The notes under the pieces are model-generated. The model saw nothing but the letters and a program-made list of their open reading frames with translations, did no database searches and was not told the origin of the DNA. From positions 1 to 8,133 of the forward strand of contig DNBB01000003.1 of NCBI GenBank assembly GCA_003484685.1: a DNA stretch of 8,133 nt, given 5' to 3'. Both the position numbers and the translations under genes were made by a program. Source of the DNA: Candidatus Babelota bacterium. Lineage in GTDB: Bacteria; Babelota; Babeliae; Babelales; Babelaceae. Position 1 is the stretch's first letter. Each line of letters opens with the position of its first letter. Below, piece after piece: positions 1 to 6,408 of this stretch.

Positions 1-156
1 TCCGATTTTAGACAATTTATGGAATCAAATCCGCATGCATCTCAAGCGCTGAATTTTTGCCTCGGCATTACCGCAACGTTTGGAGCCATTTTGTTTTTAA
101 AAAAACTCCTAGATCCCGAGATAACAGGCGGGGAAAAACAAAGAAAAAAGAAATAA
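1..156 (+). CDS. C-terminal end of a small membrane protein (partial, 5' end outside window)
   Basis: The first reading frame is open from base 1 to a TAA at 154-156, giving the last 51 residues of a protein. They comprise a polar start (SDFRQFMESNPH), a hydrophobic helix of about 19 residues (ALNFCLGITATFGAILFL) and a basic tail ending in KQRKKK. One transmembrane helix with a Lys/Arg-rich C-terminus predicts, by the positive-inside rule, that the tail is cytoplasmic. The layout resembles residues 62-98 of the next gene, where a short segment with Phe, Asn, His and Pro precedes a membrane helix and a basic stretch; here the protein simply stops instead of entering a coiled coil. I do not recognise a family. 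The downstream gene starts within about 65-77 nt on the same strand without a visible terminator between, so co-transcription is likely. The frame could in principle be a chance ORF, but the membrane-helix and tail pattern argues for a real gene. Confidence 0.6.
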   Translation, partial: SDFRQFMESNPHASQALNFCLGITATFGAILFLKKLLDPEITGGEKQRKKK

Positions 157-221
157 TCAATACCACTACCGATACTAATTACAAAACGTAGCCAAAAAAT
201 TGAAAAACTAGCTCATAGCCC

Positions 222-3068
222 ATGGAGATGCTAATGTTCAACAAAAGCATATTTAAATACCTACCTTTGCTATCCCTTTGGTTAGCGCCGGTCGCGCAAG
301 CCAATCAGACCTTAATCCAACTGCCTGGAGAACATGCGTTCAGCACCCTGTCCGGAGTTGATACCAAGAACATGATGGTCCTTCCCAAAACCTGGGCGCC
401 TACAGACCGCTTTATTCAAAGCTTTAATGCCCATCCATATCTTTGCAGCGCAGCCGCGCTCGGTTTATCAACCTATGTAGTTACAGCATTTTATAGACAA
501 CACAGGCAATACAAGTTGCTCGAAAAAAATGTAGATAAAAATTACACCAAGAATACCAAAGTAGAAGAGCGGATAAAGGAAATCAATGACAAAAAGCTCA
601 AGCTTGATGAGCAAGTTGAAAACATCACCAAGGAAAAAGAAAAATATGAAGAAGAAAAAAAGCTGCTCGAACAACAGGTAAGTAAACAAGACACAAACAT
701 CAAGAACAACCAGAAAGAACTCGAAAAAGCCAACGTAAAAAATCAGACAGAGCTTAAAGAACATCAAGAAAAATTGGAAGCAGCGAATACGGCTAAGCAA
801 GACCTAGAAAAGAAACTTGAGGAACTTGAAAAACAAAACAAAGAAACAAAAGAGAATTACGAAACATCGTTAAAAAAACTCATAGAAGACCAACAAACAG
901 AAAAAGAAAAATTAAAACAAGAACGCACCCAGCAAATAGAAAAACATGACGAAGAGAAAAAACTGCTCAAACAACAAATAATCGAACAAGACACCAACAT
1001 CAAGAACAGTAAAAAAGAGCTAGAAAAAACCAATAAAGAAAAGCAGGCGCTTGAAAACGAAAAATTAAAGCTAGAAAATCAACTGCAAGAACTTACCAAA
1101 AACAACAAAGCGCTTGAAAAAAGCATTCGAGAAAAAGGCCAAGAACTCAACAGGCTGGTACAAAAGCTCGGTCAACAAAAAAAGCAATTACAGGAAGCAG
1201 AAGAAAAGATCCAAAAAACTGCACAGTTAGAACAAGAGCTCTATCTAATAAAATTTGATTACACGCAACTCGAAAAGGCTATCAATGCAGCTGAAACCGA
1301 ACTAGCCTCTACCGACAAAGAAAATCTCTCCGCGTGGATTGAAAAATATCAAAAGCTATATGCAGGATATTTCAAGTCCTATGTTGAAATAACAAGCTAT
1401 CTCGAAGGAACTGGGACACTTGATTTAGTCAATAGGGAAGCATTAGAAACGCATGTTAAGGAGCTTTCTAAATTTTGCCAACTCTTTATTTATGCAAAGA
1501 ACATCTTAGAAGCCGCCCAAAACACTCTCAACATGAACGCCTCGGTGTACGAAAGCCCAAAATTGAGCAAGGAATTACAAGACTTTAAAGAACAAGTTAT
1601 CGACGACCAACAGGTTGCACGCCATATAACAAAACACATGGAGATGTACAAAAATCTCATCAAAACACAAGCTAAAGATGAGGAACTAAACCTCATACTC
1701 TCAGAAAAAATCCGCAAATGGATTATAGAAGGGGGTAATGTATGGCACACCTTAAAAGATAAGTCCAAACTCAGCGAACTAGAAATCACAGAAATTTTTT
1801 GGTTCCTGTACAGTCAAGGCCTACTACACGGGTTAGTCAGAAGTGGTCCAGAAAACTTTAGCTTTGTTCTCGATGATTCAATGCAAGGGAAAAAACTTTT
1901 CCGCTTATTAGAAAAGCTTGTGCCTCAGAATACTGCTGGTAAAAAAGAACAACGCAAAGCGACTCATTTGACAAGTTCAAGCGGATTTAAAAATCAACTG
2001 ACTTATGAGCTAAAATTTTGGGACAAATCGCCAGGCAAATTTTTCTTACCAATGGGAATGCAGGTAATCCTCTTTATGTCTGCAGACTACCAGATGCCAG
2101 ATGGCCAGATAAAGAAAATCTATTTCTTTAAGCCTGAATCCTATAGTGGGAAAGTCAAATTAAGCACCGATGCACTCCTTCACGGCTTCGAACTGGCAGT
2201 TTCTAAAGGAAGAAAGCTCCTAAAGCCCCTACTAGGATCAGGAGACGATGCTCCTTATTTCCAGAAAGAACGTGTCCCTCAACAGTTTTCAGCTGCTCGA
2301 ACTAGTGATGAAAATTCTCAAAAGCCACTGTTTGATACCCAAGGCAACACCAATTTAAGCAACCTAGTAAAGCTCTTCTATGAGCATTTTCAAGATACTC
2401 ATCGTCGCATTGGCAATGAAATCGCCATTAATGAGACTACCAATCAAATGGCCGCTCTCTATTCCAGTAGGTATGACACACAAAATATTGAACAAAAAAC
2501 AGCAAAAGCCATTCTTGAAGCGCAATACAAGCTCAACCGGCAAAAAAGTATGTACGCCTGGGGTTTACAGTTATTTCCTCAAAACATAGGTGTCCTTGCA
2601 TATTTTGATAGCTTAAGCCGGGCAACCCTATACGAAAACATTGTTGCAGAACTAAATTATGATGCAGCAAGCCGTGCAGAATGGCTTGAAAAAGAGAAAA
2701 AACCTTTAGAACTTTTGCAGAAACTTCTGAAAAGCATAAATGATCTAGAAACAACGCTCAAGAAGCTCCTGCTCCTTCAAAACTCTTTAGCTCTCTACTC
2801 GTCTCAAGAGATAGATGAAACCAAATGGCGAAACGAAGTTATCTCAATACTTAGTCCCAATATGCCAAAAGACTGCGAGAAGGCAGCAAACCTCACAGCT
2901 AATATCTCAATAACAAATGATGAACTGCGCGATCTTCTGAATAACATTATTGGGAAACTTATATCCGATCTTTTTACGGAAAAAATAAATCCTCTGTTCA
3001 ACGGTAATAATGAACTCACTCAGTCAACCTTTCAGGCTGAAGAACAAGTACAAGTAAAAAAAGAATAA
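222..3068 (+). CDS. Large membrane-anchored coiled-coil protein of unknown function
   Basis: The longest reading is 948 aa. Three in-frame ATGs lie at 222, 228 and 234. The GGAG at 224-227 sits 6 nt before the third, so 234 (944 aa) is the likeliest start. Numbering from 222: residues 5-27 form a signal peptide (basic N-region, Leu-rich core, ending AQA before Asn28), and 72-91 is a hydrophobic helix followed by RQHRQYK. About 99-375 is Lys/Glu/Gln-rich coiled coil with an internal repeat (144-173 and 244-273). About 376-944 is mostly helical, with a more beta-like, aromatic-rich patch around 590-650 and a Leu-rich helix near the end. The positive residues after the helix suggest that the coiled coil and C-terminal region face the cytoplasm, but if the helix is not membrane-spanning the protein would be exported. 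No catalytic motif or family is recognisable. It lies 65 nt after another small membrane protein gene and is more A-rich than the genes to its right. It could be a structural, scaffold or host-interaction protein; the sequence does not decide. Confidence 0.93.
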   Translation: MEMLMFNKSIFKYLPLLSLWLAPVAQANQTLIQLPGEHAFSTLSGVDTKNMMVLPKTWAPTDRFIQSFNAHPYLCSAAALGLSTYVVTAFYRQHRQYKLLEKNVDKNYTKNTKVEERIKEINDKKLKLDEQVENITKEKEKYEEEKKLLEQQVSKQDTNIKNNQKELEKANVKNQTELKEHQEKLEAANTAKQDLEKKLEELEKQNKETKENYETSLKKLIEDQQTEKEKLKQERTQQIEKHDEEKKLLKQQIIEQDTNIKNSKKELEKTNKEKQALENEKLKLENQLQELTKNNKALEKSIREKGQELNRLVQKLGQQKKQLQEAEEKIQKTAQLEQELYLIKFDYTQLEKAINAAETELASTDKENLSAWIEKYQKLYAGYFKSYVEITSYLEGTGTLDLVNREALETHVKELSKFCQLFIYAKNILEAAQNTLNMNASVYESPKLSKELQDFKEQVIDDQQVARHITKHMEMYKNLIKTQAKDEELNLILSEKIRKWIIEGGNVWHTLKDKSKLSELEITEIFWFLYSQGLLHGLVRSGPENFSFVLDDSMQGKKLFRLLEKLVPQNTAGKKEQRKATHLTSSSGFKNQLTYELKFWDKSPGKFFLPMGMQVILFMSADYQMPDGQIKKIYFFKPESYSGKVKLSTDALLHGFELAVSKGRKLLKPLLGSGDDAPYFQKERVPQQFSAARTSDENSQKPLFDTQGNTNLSNLVKLFYEHFQDTHRRIGNEIAINETTNQMAALYSSRYDTQNIEQKTAKAILEAQYKLNRQKSMYAWGLQLFPQNIGVLAYFDSLSRATLYENIVAELNYDAASRAEWLEKEKKPLELLQKLLKSINDLETTLKKLLLLQNSLALYSSQEIDETKWRNEVISILSPNMPKDCEKAANLTANISITNDELRDLLNNIIGKLISDLFTEKINPLFNGNNELTQSTFQAEEQVQVKKE
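224..227 (+). promoter_or_regulatory. Shine-Dalgarno site deciding the start of the coiled-coil protein
   Basis: GGAG lies 6 nt upstream of the ATG at 234-236, an ideal distance. The earlier ATGs at 222 and 228 overlap or immediately adjoin this GGAG, and the bases before 222 (ctcatagccc) contain no purine-rich RBS. Starting at 234 gives a conventional signal peptide beginning MFNKS. Confidence 0.6.
651..740 (+). repeat. Internal direct repeat, copy 1 (coiled-coil gene)
   Basis: This encodes residues 144-173 (numbered from base 222) and matches the segment exactly 300 bp downstream. By hand, 21 of 30 residues are identical, with shared blocks EEKKLL, QDTNIKN and KELEK. The resemblance continues weakly on both sides, so the duplicated unit may be larger than the clear core. 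It lies wholly within the coiled coil. Confidence 0.8.
951..1040 (+). repeat. Internal direct repeat, copy 2 (coiled-coil gene)
   Basis: This encodes residues 244-273, the partner of the segment at 651-740. The two copies keep register without gaps over 90 bp. Many differences fall in third codon positions, but several amino acids also differ (for example E to K, V to I, A to T), so the copies are diverged rather than a recent or assembly-made duplication. Confidence 0.8.
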
Positions 3069-3073
3069 ATAAA

Positions 3074-3099
3074 CAAGGGAGGGCTAACGCCCTCCCTTG
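3074..3099. terminator. Hairpin terminator between convergent genes, best suited to metG
   Basis: A perfect 11-bp stem (CAAGGGAGGGC pairing with GCCCTCCCTTG) closes a 4-nt loop. It sits 5 nt after the stop of the coiled-coil gene and 20 nt after the stop of metG on the other strand. Read on the - strand, the stem is followed by a T-rich tail (TTTATTTATTCTTTTTTT), which makes a good intrinsic terminator for metG. Read on the + strand the following bases are not a U-tract (aatgcaatatg), so termination of the coiled-coil gene here is plausible but weaker. Confidence 0.85.
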
Positions 3100-3119
3100 A
3101 ATGCAATATGCGCTTTATC

Positions 3120-5105
3120 TTATTTTAACCGCGTTCCATTCGGCACCCCATCAGCAGGCGCAACGATCGTTGGCACACCATCAGCGTCAGTCGCCATGAG
3201 CATCATGCCATGCGACATTACTCCAAGCAGTTTACGTGGCTGCAAATTGGTAACAAAGATTGCCCGCCGCCCAGTTAGTTCATCAACTGAGTAGTGTTTT
3301 TTAACTCCTGCACAGATCGTTCGAATCCCCAGTGCACCCAAGTCAACCTGCATCTGATAAATTTTTTCGGAGTTAGGAATATCTGATACCGAAACAATCG
3401 TTCCGGTATGAATCTCAACTTTAACAAACTCATCTATGCTGATCTGATTAGCTGTCGCATCGGCCGTAGTCGGCACCGCTTCTTTTTTTTCTTCCATTGT
3501 CTGTTCCTTTGTTTGATTCAATCGAGTAAATAAGGGTGCTGTAGGAGTAAGAACAAATGATAGATCCCACGCACCATTACAAATCCATGAACGCATATCG
3601 CGACCTGGTACAAATGGCACACCCAGAGCACCAAATAACCGCTCCATGCTCGCCGGCATAACAGGCCAGACCACCGCACCAATAAGCGCTAACGAGTGGC
3701 ACACCGCTGCAATAATCGTTGCAAATCGTGCTTCGTCAGTTTTAAGCACCTGCCAGGGCGCTTGCTCATGCATATAGCTATTAACACGGGCAACGGCGCG
3801 CCAGACCTCGGCATATGCCTGATGCAGATACAGCCGTTCCATCTCTTTGCAGGCGGCCCCAATAGATTGTTGTATATCGACCTTTAGTTGCTGTTCAGCT
3901 TCTGTCCATGCATAGGGCCCGCTCAGCTTGGTTAAGGATTGCTTTTGTGCCAAGACCAACGTGCGGTGCACCAAGTTGCTCAAATCGTTAACCAGATCAG
4001 TTGTGACGCGTGTTTCTAGGTCGCCCGTAGAAAAGGTCGCATCCTGCGTAATTGGCAGATAGCGCGTCAAATAATAACGCACGGCATCAACACCGTAGGC
4101 TTCCGCCAACTGCACCGGATCAACGACATTACCAATTGACTTTGACATCTTCTGCCCATCAACCTTGATCCAACCATGCACCAAGAGCGTTTTTGGCAAC
4201 GGTAGGCCTGATGCCATCAAAAACGCTGGCCAGTAGACGGCATGAAAGCGCAGAATGTCTTTTGCCATCAACTGAATATCTGCGGGCCACCACTGCTGAC
4301 ACGTTGCAGAGCAACCGGTTTCATCATATCCGACACCCGTTACATAATTAAGTAATGCATCAGCCCAGACGTATGTTACATGGTGTTCATCACCGGGGAA
4401 TGGCACACCCCAGGTCAGCGTACGACGCGAAATCGACAAATCCTTGAGCCCGGATGAGACAAAAGAGATAACCTCTTGAAGACGCTCATGCGGAACCACA
4501 AAATCGGGATGGCTTTGATACCATGCCAATAAGCGTTCTTGATATTTAGAAAGCCGAAAGAAATAGCTCTCTTCACTTACTTTAATTGCTTGTTTACCTG
4601 ACAAAAGGGAATACGGAACCTCTTCACCCGACCGAAACTCCATATCTTTTTCGGTTAAAAAGGCCTCCTGCGACTGATCATACCAGCCAACATAGGTATC
4701 TTTGTACACATCGCCTGAATCTATCAAACGCTGCAACCACCCCTGTACTGCACGCATATGCGCCGGATCTGTGGTTCGAATAAAATGATCGTATCCAATA
4801 TGATAGTGATCCCACGCCGAAGAAAATGCGGGCACCAGCTGGTCAACAAATGCTTGTGGGCTCATCCCTGCTTTTTCTGCAGCTTCGGCAACTTTTTGTC
4901 CATGCTCATCAGTTCCCGTAAGCAAAAATGTTTGGTCACCCTGAATTTGGTACCACCGTTTAAAGACATCAGCAAGCAGTGTCGTATACAAGGTACCCAA
5001 GTGCGGCTTGGCATTAACATAATAAATCGGTGTGGTTATATACCGATTGTTGGACGGCTTGTGAGCGCCCTGTTCCTGTTCTAAATTCATAAAAACCCCA
5101 GACAT
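3120..5105 (-). CDS. metG: Methionyl-tRNA synthetase with fused C-terminal tRNA-binding domain
   Basis: This enzyme charges tRNA-Met with methionine using ATP, in the cytoplasm; it is essential for initiation and elongation. At 661 aa it has the usual size for a MetRS carrying the appended domain. The class I nucleotide-binding fold shows the HIGH-type motif as HLGT at 35-38 and KMSKS at 319-323 (bases 4137-4151). Further conserved MetRS stretches are TGTDEHG near 63, SGLKDLSISR at 218-227, WGVPFP near 232, WADAL near 247 and DILRFHAVYW near 283. An anticodon-binding helical domain covers about 360-530. After a charged linker, about 555-660 is a Trbp111/EMAPII-like OB-fold tRNA-binding domain. 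The region that normally holds zinc-knuckle cysteines (GWYDQSQEAF, about 140-149) has none. M1 is used here; Met6 (ATG at 5088-5090) is an alternative, since neither has a strong RBS and conserved sequence begins only near Arg21. It lies 58 nt after a HIT-family gene and is probably its operon partner. Confidence 0.98.
   Translation of the reverse strand: MSGVFMNLEQEQGAHKPSNNRYITTPIYYVNAKPHLGTLYTTLLADVFKRWYQIQGDQTFLLTGTDEHGQKVAEAAEKAGMSPQAFVDQLVPAFSSAWDHYHIGYDHFIRTTDPAHMRAVQGWLQRLIDSGDVYKDTYVGWYDQSQEAFLTEKDMEFRSGEEVPYSLLSGKQAIKVSEESYFFRLSKYQERLLAWYQSHPDFVVPHERLQEVISFVSSGLKDLSISRRTLTWGVPFPGDEHHVTYVWADALLNYVTGVGYDETGCSATCQQWWPADIQLMAKDILRFHAVYWPAFLMASGLPLPKTLLVHGWIKVDGQKMSKSIGNVVDPVQLAEAYGVDAVRYYLTRYLPITQDATFSTGDLETRVTTDLVNDLSNLVHRTLVLAQKQSLTKLSGPYAWTEAEQQLKVDIQQSIGAACKEMERLYLHQAYAEVWRAVARVNSYMHEQAPWQVLKTDEARFATIIAAVCHSLALIGAVVWPVMPASMERLFGALGVPFVPGRDMRSWICNGAWDLSFVLTPTAPLFTRLNQTKEQTMEEKKEAVPTTADATANQISIDEFVKVEIHTGTIVSVSDIPNSEKIYQMQVDLGALGIRTICAGVKKHYSVDELTGRRAIFVTNLQPRKLLGVMSHGMMLMATDADGVPTIVAPADGVPNGTRLK
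3495..3510 (-). promoter_or_regulatory. Possible internal ribosome-binding site and start within metG linker
   Basis: On the - strand AAAGGA (3510-3505) stands 7 nt before an in-frame ATG (3497-3495) that encodes Met537. Initiation here would give a free 125-residue protein consisting of a short charged linker and the whole tRNA-binding domain, like stand-alone Trbp111 proteins. This is a sequence match only. AAAGGA-like strings are common by chance, so the site may be unused. Confidence 0.3.
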
Positions 5106-5163
5106 TACTCATTCATCATTGTCTAGGGTACCCAAAATTGCCGCCGTGGGGTAGCCCGGGCGC

Positions 5164-5676
5164 TTAAATCTCTAACGAAGCAAATGGTGATTTGAGCTGT
5201 TGGTATACGGCATTAATATCAAACGAAATCGGCTTAGTATCGGCAAGCGCCGCTAAAAATCCGGTATCACCAATAAACCGGGGCAAGATATGAATATGCA
5301 TATGCGCCGGCACGCTACCACCGGAAGCTTTTCCGCTGTTATAGCCCATATTGAGGCCATCGCACGCAAAAAGTTCTTGATACATCTTGGTAATTGCTGA
5401 AGCAACTTCCATCAGTTCTCCGCGCACTTCACACGACAGCTGATGCAACTCGGGCACATGTTGATACGGAATCACCAGAACATGTCCTGCATTGTAAGGA
5501 TGCAAATTAAGCATGACCACACAATGCTCAAAACGCCGTAAAACAAGGTGTTGTTCGTCATATGCAACACCGAGCTCTAATTTAGAACAAAACGGACAGA
5601 TACCTGAAGTATCTTTCGGCTTCTTACCACCAAATTTTAGATACGAACTCCGCCACGGCGCATATAAAATATCCAT
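5164..5676 (-). CDS. HIT-family dinucleoside polyphosphate hydrolase/phosphorylase (Ap4A-type)
   Basis: This is a 170-aa cytoplasmic protein of the histidine triad superfamily. The triad is H125-M-H127-I-H129 followed by ILPRF, preceded by the Asn/Gly/Ser loop (NSGKASGGS, 113-121) that holds the nucleotide phosphates. H127 is expected to be the nucleophile by analogy with the family. The N-terminus YAPWRSSYL (5-13) and the CPFC pair (27-30) match the subgroup that includes bacterial Ap4A phosphorylases/hydrolases such as Rv2613c, where the cysteines help bind zinc. LHPYNAGHVLVIPYQHV (58-74) is the classic HIT core. Likely substrates are Ap4A or related dinucleotides, or AMP-conjugates; which of hydrolysis and phosphorolysis it performs cannot be read from sequence. 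An RBS-like GGAGA (5690-5686) lies 9 nt before the ATG. It precedes metG by 58 nt on the same strand, and a terminator just upstream marks it as the first gene of its operon. Confidence 0.95.
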   Translation of the reverse strand: MDILYAPWRSSYLKFGGKKPKDTSGICPFCSKLELGVAYDEQHLVLRRFEHCVVMLNLHPYNAGHVLVIPYQHVPELHQLSCEVRGELMEVASAITKMYQELFACDGLNMGYNSGKASGGSVPAHMHIHILPRFIGDTGFLAALADTKPISFDINAVYQQLKSPFASLEI

Positions 5677-5733
5677 ACAAAAGAGTCTCCGCGATCAAAA
5701 ATAGACTTTGTGCATACTTTGGGTATGAGTACC

Positions 5734-5739
5734 AGTATA
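5734..5739 (-). promoter_or_regulatory. Weak candidate -10 element for the HIT-metG operon
   Basis: TATACT on the - strand matches five of six bases of the sigma-70 -10 consensus. It lies about 58 nt before the HIT start codon and just after the upstream terminator, which is where an operon promoter is expected. No convincing -35 is seen at the right distance, and the region is rich in short palindromes (TATACGTATA at 5737-5746, and CATAC facing GTATG at 5713-5726), so the call is tentative. Confidence 0.25.
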
Positions 5740-5740
5740 C

Positions 5741-5787
5741 GTATAAAACAAAAGGACGGCGAAACAGACTCGTCCCATTCACCGTCC
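5741..5787 (-). terminator. Intrinsic terminator downstream of the small exported protein
   Basis: On the - strand GGACGGTGAA (5787-5778) pairs with TTCGCCGTCC (5763-5754) over 10 bp with one U-G wobble, closing a 14-nt loop. The tail is TTTTGTTTT (5753-5745). The single imperfect pair is a G-U wobble in - strand RNA but a C-A mismatch in + strand RNA, which confirms the direction. It begins 19 nt after the stop codon of the upstream gene and separates it from the HIT-metG operon. Confidence 0.9.
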
Positions 5788-5805
5788 CATCATGTTCATA
5801 CATTT

Positions 5806-6276
5806 TTAGCGCGCAGAATTCTCTGCAGCAGCCGTCTCTAGCGCACATAAGCGTTGCTCAAAATCAATCATGACTTCTAACACTCCCTGCTCAATTTCGG
5901 CGAGTTGTTCCTGCAGCTCCATGAGCCGGTCGTACGAATTGTCTGGAACTGCGCATGAGCGTGCAAGCAAAAGTTGATAATACAACACCGGCAGCGCAAC
6001 AATAAGATCTTGCAACTCCACCACCTCGCGGCCGCTCTTGATAGCTTCCCAGGCGCGTACAAAGCCTTTAGGAAGCGCGTCAACCTCGTCCATAGCAATT
6101 GCGTTAGTATACACCGCATCGAAGGCGCTTATGAAATCAATATACTTGAACATGCGCAACGAAATGGGTTGCTCGTATGATATGCGACGCTCGCAGGTCT
6201 CTATGGTTGCTCCGTAGATACTCAACACCCAGCCAAAGAAACAGAGACTGAGCGCATACATTACTGACATTTTCAT
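5806..6276 (-). CDS. Small exported helical protein of unknown function
   Basis: This encodes 156 aa from the ATG at 6276. That start is chosen because AAGGAG (6288-6283) stands 6 nt upstream and because it places a signal peptide at the N-terminus. The reading frame is open further back to an ATG at 6396, but that extension would translate through a strong hairpin and has no RBS, so I reject it. Residues 1-22 form the signal peptide (MKMSV, then a hydrophobic core, ending SIYG before Ala23). The mature part is predicted mostly helical: an aromatic segment at 42-56, an amphipathic to hydrophobic stretch at 85-105, and a heptad-like helix DRLMELQEQLAEIEQ (116-130) that could self-associate. 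Three cysteines remain after processing (28, 108, 144). No lipobox is seen, so a soluble periplasmic or secreted location is likelier than a lipoprotein. No family is recognised. It follows the beta-barrel gene by 150 nt on the same strand and may act with it. Confidence 0.8.
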   Translation of the reverse strand: MKMSVMYALSLCFFGWVLSIYGATIETCERRISYEQPISLRMFKYIDFISAFDAVYTNAIAMDEVDALPKGFVRAWEAIKSGREVVELQDLIVALPVLYYQLLLARSCAVPDNSYDRLMELQEQLAEIEQGVLEVMIDFEQRLCALETAAAENSAR

Positions 6277-6282
6277 ATGATT

Positions 6283-6288
6283 CTCCTT
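6283..6288 (-). promoter_or_regulatory. Strong Shine-Dalgarno site for the small exported protein
   Basis: AAGGAG on the - strand lies 6 nt before the ATG at 6276-6274. It is the best RBS in the window and fixes the start of this gene about 40 codons downstream of the longest possible reading. Confidence 0.85.
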
Positions 6289-6338
6289 GTTCGCAGCGGT
6301 CAAGAGCCAAAAACATAGCTCACCTTTGTACCAACGGA

Positions 6339-6375
6339 CACAGCCCCCCAAAGCTGTTTGCTTTGAGGGGCTGTG
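6339..6375 (-). terminator. Long GC-rich RNA hairpin after the beta-barrel gene; terminator or mRNA 3'-end structure
   Basis: A 16-bp stem with a 5-nt loop pairs 6339-6354 with 6360-6375. In - strand RNA every position pairs (one U-G wobble); in + strand RNA the same position is a C-A mismatch, so the structure belongs to the - strand transcript coming from the beta-barrel gene, 51 nt beyond its stop. No U-tract follows (TCCGTTGGTAC), so it is not a textbook intrinsic terminator. It may terminate with a factor, stabilise the upstream mRNA, or partly attenuate transcription into the small exported-protein gene. Confidence 0.6.
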
Positions 6376-6408
6376 TTTGTATGTATCATACTGCAACCGC
6401 GTGCAGCA

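Noticed and set aside
157..221. A separate promoter for the large coiled-coil gene (for example TTGAAA at 200-205 or TTACAA at 179-184 as -35)
   Set aside because: No -10-like hexamer is found at a suitable distance from either, and the short gap to the upstream gene fits co-transcription.
468..800. Phe/Leu-rich - strand reading frame that looks like a membrane protein
   Set aside because: It is the antisense of the Lys/Glu-rich coiled coil: AAA/GAA codons read backward give TTT/TTC. It has no RBS and lies fully inside a convincing gene.
4991..5004. HLGT in place of HIGH in MetRS as a sign of inactivity
   Set aside because: The first His and the Gly are kept, the fourth position varies in working class I synthetases, and KMSKS and the other conserved stretches are intact.
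5106..5163. A terminator between the HIT gene and metG, suggested by GCCCGGGC (5154-5161) and GGGTACCC (5126-5133)
   Set aside because: Both are short palindromes without a usable loop, the longer pairing between them is imperfect, and no U-tract follows. They are more likely incidental in an intra-operon gap.
6277..6396. A 40-codon N-terminal extension of the small exported protein starting at an ATG at 6396
   Set aside because: It would be translated through the strong hairpin at 6339-6375, has no RBS, and would bury a good signal peptide that begins at the ATG at 6276 with AAGGAG upstream.
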